NCBI GenBank assembly: GCA_021030905.1
Contig: JAGFMI010000003.1
Coordinates: 1,798,001-1,862,000 of the forward strand
Reading direction: 5' to 3'
DNA: 64,000 bases
From: Pyrenula massariospora
Taxonomy: Eukaryota; Ascomycota; Eurotiomycetes; Pyrenulales; Pyrenulaceae
Part shown: one piece after another, positions 58,807 through 64,000 of the stretch
Position numbering within the stretch: position 1 is the stretch's first letter
Layout: every line of letters starts with the position of its first letter
Notes under the pieces: model-generated
Told to the model about the DNA's origin: nothing
Database searches by the model: none
What the model saw: only the letters and a program-made list of their open reading frames with translations
Made by a program: the position numbers and the translations under genes

Positions 58807-59551
58807 TGACGGGACACGGGAGAATCAAAGCAACGAAGATGGGATATAGCGTATGAACAGGGCGGTCTGGGTAATACGGAGACAACCAAGTAGACACTGT
58901 TTGAATGGCACGGAATGTCATGATTGACAGCGCAGACATCTTTTTATATTCGCACATTCTTTTATTCTGACCAAGTCGTAGCTTTTCGAGATAGGATCCG
59001 CTCTACCGGAGCAATCGTCCGCGGGAACTATTCGCCCGTTCAGTTTCTATGAGATTACTCATCAAGCCCTAGAGGATGAACTAGTGTCCTAAAGTAGAAG
59101 ACATTAAGCATGGCTGGAGCTATTGGGGAACCTTTGCGAGACCTTTGCGATGCATCTGTACCTTAGCTGGGTTGCGAAGCTCGCACCTTGGCGCGATTTG
59201 GGTCATTAGTAACATCTTGTAGCAAGTTGGCTCGGATTCGGGTAAGGGGCTTCTTAATATGGGCGACCGAGTGCAAGCACCTCACACTGAGAACTACAAG
59301 ACCATGTTGATTTCAGGCCTGTGTAGGTCTGATTTTGAGGCTATTCAAAGATTATTTCGTTGACAAGGTAGGCTAGCATCTCATTGTAAGGGAGAGAAGC
59401 TCATATCACGTGATAGGAGTATTGCGTCATGAACGAGCAAAGATCCTCCACATCTCTCAGCGGCGAGAAGCGGGATTATTGTGATATTTCCTTAAGTCTT
59501 TTTGTGACATGTTTACCCATGGGTTGCTGAGCATCCTTCTTCTGGAGTACA
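58807..59551. promoter_or_regulatory. Divergent promoter region with TATCACGTGATA palindrome
   Basis: 0.75 kb between the hydrolase and the MBOAT gene. A perfect 12-bp palindrome TATCACGTGATA lies at 59404-59415, about 137 bp before the MBOAT start codon. It contains the TCACGTGA octamer. Confidence 0.5.
59404..59415. promoter_or_regulatory. TATCACGTGATA palindrome
   Basis: 12-bp perfect palindrome upstream of the MBOAT gene. It combines an E-box core with flanking GATA/TATC. Candidate bHLH site. Confidence 0.4.
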
Positions 59552-61093
59552 ATGGACGTCGCTTGGAGGTCGGTGTTGAACATCTTCTCTTCCGAGCCGA
59601 GATCGGGTCTGCAGCCCATCCCTGGTTCTGTCCCTCTCACCTTTGAAGCTGCCCTCTGCCCCCCGCTGCTATACTACGTTGCACTTCTCTTTCTTGTTCC
59701 ACCACCGCCTCACATCATCGACTCATCCGCCGTCAAACTTTTGCGTACCTCGCTGGCAGTTGTTGCGGCTGTCTTGTTCTTCAGGTTGCCGCTGGTGTAT
59801 TATGTCCCTCAAAGCATAGGATTGACTTATCAGCTTGGGCTTGTTGGCCTATATGGGGCCCTTCGCGTTCTGGATGCCTTCTTCATAGGTCCGTACCTGT
59901 TCCACCACATACCTCGACGTGTGAAGTATGAACATAGGCCGCGAGCTTGGACGCCAGGAAGAGAAGACGACCATGAAAAGGACTGGACAGATGGTGGCAT
60001 CAATACCCCTCATCCCGGGAATGGGCATGCAAATTATGGGCAAGATTCTGCGTCGAAGTTCACCAAGGCCACCAAAGCAGATAGCCCTCCTATAGGAAAC
60101 CATCCCAAAGCCCCTGTCACGGAACAAGCCAGATCAATCATTAGTCAAACTTTGCAAGGACCAGATCCGCAACCTGTGACGGAGGACGCAATGACCGAAA
60201 ATGACTGGCCTCACAGCTTCCTTGATCGAGCGTCCTGGGCTTTCGAGCTAGAACTTAGTATGAGAGGAGTGGGCTTCAGTTGGACAAGCGCGGACGTCCG
60301 CCATACACGCAAGACGTGGCTCCCTACAGTTCATAACAGATTGCACAGCATTTTCGTCCACGTTACTCCAGTGCTCTTGGTCAGTTGGGCAATTATCAGG
60401 AGAACCTATTCTCGCCGTTTAGCGAATTTTACACCTCCGCCTCAGATGAGCCCAACCACAGGAGATCTGTTCGATGAAGCCCTCTCGCTACCAGAACAGC
60501 TCGCTCTGACCGCTGCACTGGGAGCTTTCCTCATGTCTGCATTCTCTTTGGGTCACTCGTTGTTTGCGATTCTCCTAAGCCCCCTTGCACCATCTCCGCT
60601 TGCTTTCTTCCCACCACTGTACACTACTCGCGTCTGGAATATCTTTTCTGTCAGGGCATTCTGGTCTTATGGCTGGCACAGGCTGTTTGCACGCCTGTTT
60701 CTTGTGTACGGCGTTTGGCCTGGAGAATGGCTTGAGAGGAAGCTGCTAGGAAAGGCAAAAAGTCAGCCGGCTGACATAGGCAAGGTGCTGGGAGCTTTCG
60801 CGTCAAGTGCGTTTGTGCATAGTTTTGCGGTCCGAGGAGTTCTTGGTGGGGAATGGAGGAGTGCGACCGGGGAGGCAAAGTTCTTTGCGCTTAACGGGCT
60901 CGCTGTTGTTGTCGAAGAAGCTTTGAAGCGGGGTGTCAGAGCTTTCAGAAAACGCAAAGGGCTTCAGAAGAAGATGTGGTACGATGGATGGGTTGGTAGG
61001 GGGTGGTGGATCGGGGTGCTTTTGCTAAGTGGAAGGAATTTTGCCAGAGGGTGGGTCAAAGCTGGCTTAGTGAGAGAGATGGCTTTCATGTAG
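59552..61093 (+). CDS. Wax-synthase-like membrane-bound O-acyltransferase (MBOAT_2)
   Basis: Single exon, 513 residues, about 7-9 hydrophobic segments (ALCPPLLYYVALLFLV, SLAVVAAVLFFRLPLVYYV, GLVGLYGALRVLDAFFIGPY and others). Hallmarks of the fungal wax-synthase domain are the RGVGFSW region, the VRAFWSYGWHRLFARLF box and a membrane His in SSAFVHSFAV. A soluble insert (about residues 125-215, Asp/Gly/Pro/Lys-rich) separates the N-terminal helices from the catalytic core. Relatives acylate alcohols, sterols or secondary metabolites; the actual acceptor is unknown. No biosynthetic partners are adjacent. Confidence 0.82.
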   Translation: MDVAWRSVLNIFSSEPRSGLQPIPGSVPLTFEAALCPPLLYYVALLFLVPPPPHIIDSSAVKLLRTSLAVVAAVLFFRLPLVYYVPQSIGLTYQLGLVGLYGALRVLDAFFIGPYLFHHIPRRVKYEHRPRAWTPGREDDHEKDWTDGGINTPHPGNGHANYGQDSASKFTKATKADSPPIGNHPKAPVTEQARSIISQTLQGPDPQPVTEDAMTENDWPHSFLDRASWAFELELSMRGVGFSWTSADVRHTRKTWLPTVHNRLHSIFVHVTPVLLVSWAIIRRTYSRRLANFTPPPQMSPTTGDLFDEALSLPEQLALTAALGAFLMSAFSLGHSLFAILLSPLAPSPLAFFPPLYTTRVWNIFSVRAFWSYGWHRLFARLFLVYGVWPGEWLERKLLGKAKSQPADIGKVLGAFASSAFVHSFAVRGVLGGEWRSATGEAKFFALNGLAVVVEEALKRGVRAFRKRKGLQKKMWYDGWVGRGWWIGVLLLSGRNFARGWVKAGLVREMAFM

Positions 61094-61995
61094 TGGTTTA
61101 AATCGTACACTCAAACATGTTCAGGCTGGGCTATAGAATTTGCTGGCGCGAGATTTAGGAGTTCATCCTTACACCCAAGCTTAGGCGAATTTTGAGTGAT
61201 AAATACGGGAGAAAGAGAATTGGAAGAAGTAAATTTGCATTTTTTTCAGCGCTGATTGCTATGCTGATGCATTTACCTCTTTCAACATCACCTTCCTCGA
61301 TATAAGGGTTCGGCATCTACCGTGGCATATCACAAACCTGTTTCCATTATGTGACGAATTGGGGTAGGCGTGAGGGTGCGCTGATAGGATGAAAATCTTC
61401 CGAATAGCGCTTCTCCTGGTGTGGTACTACTGGCAGATCCGGAGTCCGTCCAGCTGGATATCCGTAGGTAGTGCCGTGGGTTTTGTTTCACTGAAGGCTG
61501 GATCCCTGAACTAAGGGAGCGGAAGAGATCATTGGAAGCGCCAAGTAAGACAAGCACAAGACTATGGCGCTATCAATCGCACCGCTCAATTGGCGTAGAC
61601 TTCTAAAAGCTTCTGATCCGGCAACAGATGTCCCTTTAAGAATTCGAGGACAAGAGCCCTAGAGCAGTCGCTACGTGCCAAGATTTGGCCCCCGACGGCC
61701 CCTCCTGCTCGTGTGAAGAGGCGCGATGCAATTCGAGGCAAAGACACCGACTCGTAGGCTAGTCTAGGGCTCCCTGGCCCGCGGAATCTCAATCTGGTTT
61801 CCTTCCTCTTGCCTGAGATAGATGAAGCAGAAACGTTGGACCCCTGGCGTTGTGCCCATGATTTGCTTCCCCTCCACTTGTGCGCATTTTATCACACCGA
61901 ATTCGACCTCGATTAAGTACCACCTGACCGCCATGACCAAGGCAATCAAGAGCGGTGAATGACCCCGGACAAGGACAGACCACCGAATTCGAGGC
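61094..61995. other. Intergenic gap, MBOAT to protein kinase
   Basis: 0.9 kb between tandem genes. Short frames on both strands (up to 83 codons) are not protein-like. It should hold the kinase promoter. No RNA gene is seen. Confidence 0.5.
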
Positions 61996-64000
61996 ATGCT
62001 GCCTGCGAAATCCAAAGCCGAGCTCCAACAGCGTAAAACAAAGGTGAGCTACCCGATACCGCTCTCCGCCTGTCCTTGGACTGTGGGCAAATTTATGTAG
62101 ATCCTTGCTCTAGAACTGCTATAACTGACGGTGTTTCATACAGCTAGCTAATTCCTATAACGAGCTTCTTGAGTAAGGCTTTCGAAACTCTTGTGTAACC
62201 TCTCCCACTCATCAATTCCCAGTGAATTCTCCTCGAAAGATCTACGCCATGTAGGCAACTATACCCTCGACCGATTGATTGGGAAGGGGTCATTTGGGAA
62301 AGTATACTTAGCAAAACATAACCTTACCAATGGATCCAAGGTTAGTACATCACGGACCGCGGAATTGCTTTCTTACCACCGGTTAGGTTGTACTCAAATC
62401 ATCGAAGAAGGATGACGGCAACCTTGCTAGAGAGATTCATCACCACCGGCAATTTCTCCATCCACATATTGCGCGCCTCTACGAAGTAATTGTGACGGAG
62501 AACCTGGTCTGGCTGGTCCTAGAATATTGTCCTGGTTTGTGCCATTCCTGAGCGCTGCCGACGCCAGTCTGATCGATCTACCAGGTGACGAGCTTTACAA
62601 TTACCTTCTTCAAAACCGGATGCCCGTTGAAAAAGTGCAGAAGATCTTCACGCAGCTCGTTGGTGCTGTGTCCTACATACACAATGAATCCTGCGTACAC
62701 CGCGATCTGAAGCTCGAAAATGTTCTGCTTGATAAACACGAGAATGTCAAATTGTGCGATTTTGGCTTTACGAGGGAATATGAAGGGAAAGCAAATTATT
62801 TACAGACTTTTTGCGGGACGGTGTGCTACAGCGCTCCAGAAATGCTCAAGGGCGAAAAGTATGCAGGAGAGAAGGTGGACGTCTGGAGTCTAGGTATAAT
62901 TTTGTACGCCTTGCTTACGAGCGAGCTTCCCTTTGATGACGATGATGATGCTGTCACTAAGTCCAAGATTCTTAAAGAAGATCCCAAATACCCACATGGC
63001 TTCCCTGAGGAAGCCAAAATGTTGGTTGGGAAGTTACTTTCGAAACGACCCTTATACCGACCTTCTCTCCCGGAAATTTTGTCGGACCCTTTCCTTACTG
63101 ACTGGGCGCCTCAGCAGCAAGCTATTCTTAAGTTGACACAGCCTGCTCCATTCACAACGCCTTTGGAGAAGATTACCTTGGAGCGCATGAGGAGTGCCGG
63201 CGTTGACATCGATCAAGTAATTGAAAATGTTCTATCTCAAAGATGCGATGCCCTGGCAGGCTGGTGGGCGTTACTAATAGAAAAAGAAGAGCGCAAAGAA
63301 AAGCGTAGAGAGCGGAAGCGAAAAGAGAAAGAACGCGAGGAGAAAAATCTGCGGCGGTTAAGTGCTGCTAGCAGCAGACTGGACCGTATTGCTCCCCCCC
63401 TGGTCGAGGTCGACGAAGAAACGCCAACTTCGCCCAGCGAGGAGCAGTCGCGGATCAGAGGCAGGAGAGAGAGACGAAGTACTCGTATGTCACACAGATG
63501 TGGAGCTAAAATTTCAGCCATACTGATGTCTACAGCACAAATTGTAATCCCAGACTTACCGAAGCTTCCTGAAGGCTCTGCGGTGGACTCCCCTATCACC
63601 ACTCCGCCGCCACCAATCGAAAAAGACTCGATACGTTCAAACAGCTCCTCAAGACCTCCTCCTCCGCCGAAGGAGCGCCACCGTAGGAGCAGCAACCTGC
63701 ATTTGGTCACTTCGCATGAAGATGCGCCATCACCTGCGAATGGTTTATCAAAAAGGCGGACTACTAGACGACGTCAGATTCCTATTGTGAACCAGCTGTC
63801 CTCATTGAAACATTGGCTTGTTGAATCTGCCAGAAGAGCTCGTTCTCCAGGAAAGACTCCTAGCAGCAGCCCCTTGAATCCTATGACGGGAAAATCGACG
63901 CCGAATTTGGACAAAAGACAGTCTGCCGTCACTCCTACTGGCTCTTACCCAAAAACTCAACGAACGGCTGAGAAGATGTCCTCTACGGCCCAGTCATCGA
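61996..64000 (+). CDS. Serine/threonine protein kinase, CAMK-like (3' partial)
   Basis: Exons 61996-62043, 62144-62172, 62223-62340, 62387-62534, 62585-63484 and 63536 onward, cut by the window end. P-loop GKGSFGKV (residues 46-53), Lys in VVLKSSKKDD, HRDLKLEN catalytic loop, CDFGFTREY, APE in CYSAPEMLKGEKYAG, and a C-lobe ending near LPEILSDPFL. The order and the CAMKL-type C-lobe resemble the Snf1/Kin4/Gin4-related kinases. After the kinase come RCDALAGWWALLIEKEE, a basic Arg/Lys/Glu helix, and a Ser/Pro/Arg-rich tail. The second exon is 29 nt. Introns are 46-100 nt. The subfamily is uncertain; relatives act in cell polarity, septation or mitotic-exit control. Confidence 0.87.

Overview
This window is nuclear DNA of a filamentous ascomycete (Pezizomycotina). 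The genes carry many short introns, mostly 45-60 nt, with GTRNGT-type donors and CTAAC-like branch points. The protein content is typical of the group: Zn2Cys6 regulator, But2-domain secreted protein, wax-synthase-like MBOAT, a small conidiation/stress-type protein with an ARRASF...WNNFTKG tail, F-box proteins and a DAL5-type MFS carrier. I reconstructed 27 protein genes (two cut by the window ends) with about 50 introns, fixing splice junctions by reading-frame continuity and family conservation. I saw no tRNA or rRNA gene, CRISPR array, or recognisable transposon or virus-derived element.

Layout. 1-16 kb is mostly housekeeping: ZW10/Dsl1-type tether (partial), YTM1, an M16 metallopeptidase, eIF2-gamma, a small membrane protein, ribosomal protein L11 (uL5), SmB, and the mitochondrial pyruvate carrier MPC1. 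16.5-32.4 kb is a more accessory stretch: small stress/conidiation protein, Zn2Cys6 regulator, F-box/LRR-like protein with an extreme base-composition island, a second F-box protein, an MFS transporter, a 2OG-Fe(II) oxygenase and a cytochrome P450. 33-36.5 kb returns to ribosome biogenesis: NOG2 and a probable mitoribosomal protein mS26. 38-47 kb holds a But2 secreted protein, the geranylgeranyltransferase-I beta subunit (CDC43), eIF3j, enolase and proteasome ATPase RPT4. 47.7-64 kb holds a BAR-PH-ArfGAP protein, a 3.1-kb gene-poor gap, an RRM-YTH RNA-binding protein, an alpha/beta hydrolase, a wax-synthase-like MBOAT and a protein kinase truncated by the window end.

How the genes relate. Most are independent core functions: ribosome assembly (YTM1, NOG2, uL5), translation initiation (eIF2-gamma, eIF3j), splicing (SmB), vesicle traffic (ZW10/Dsl1, ArfGAP), protein turnover (RPT4, F-box), carbon metabolism (enolase, MPC1) and prenylation (CDC43). 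The only hint of a pathway group is MFS - 2OG oxygenase - P450 at 26.6-32.4 kb, where the two oxidases share a divergent promoter. It has no backbone synthase.

I found no clearly new multi-gene system. The notable observations are in gene structure: two GC-AG introns, a 9-nt microexon and a duplicated, frame-neutral exon in SmB, a stop-free 45-nt intron in enolase, possible alternative N-termini giving membrane or mitochondrial targeting, a C-to-G skew flip ending in a 25-G tract, and several hairpins and TCACGTGA palindromes in promoters.
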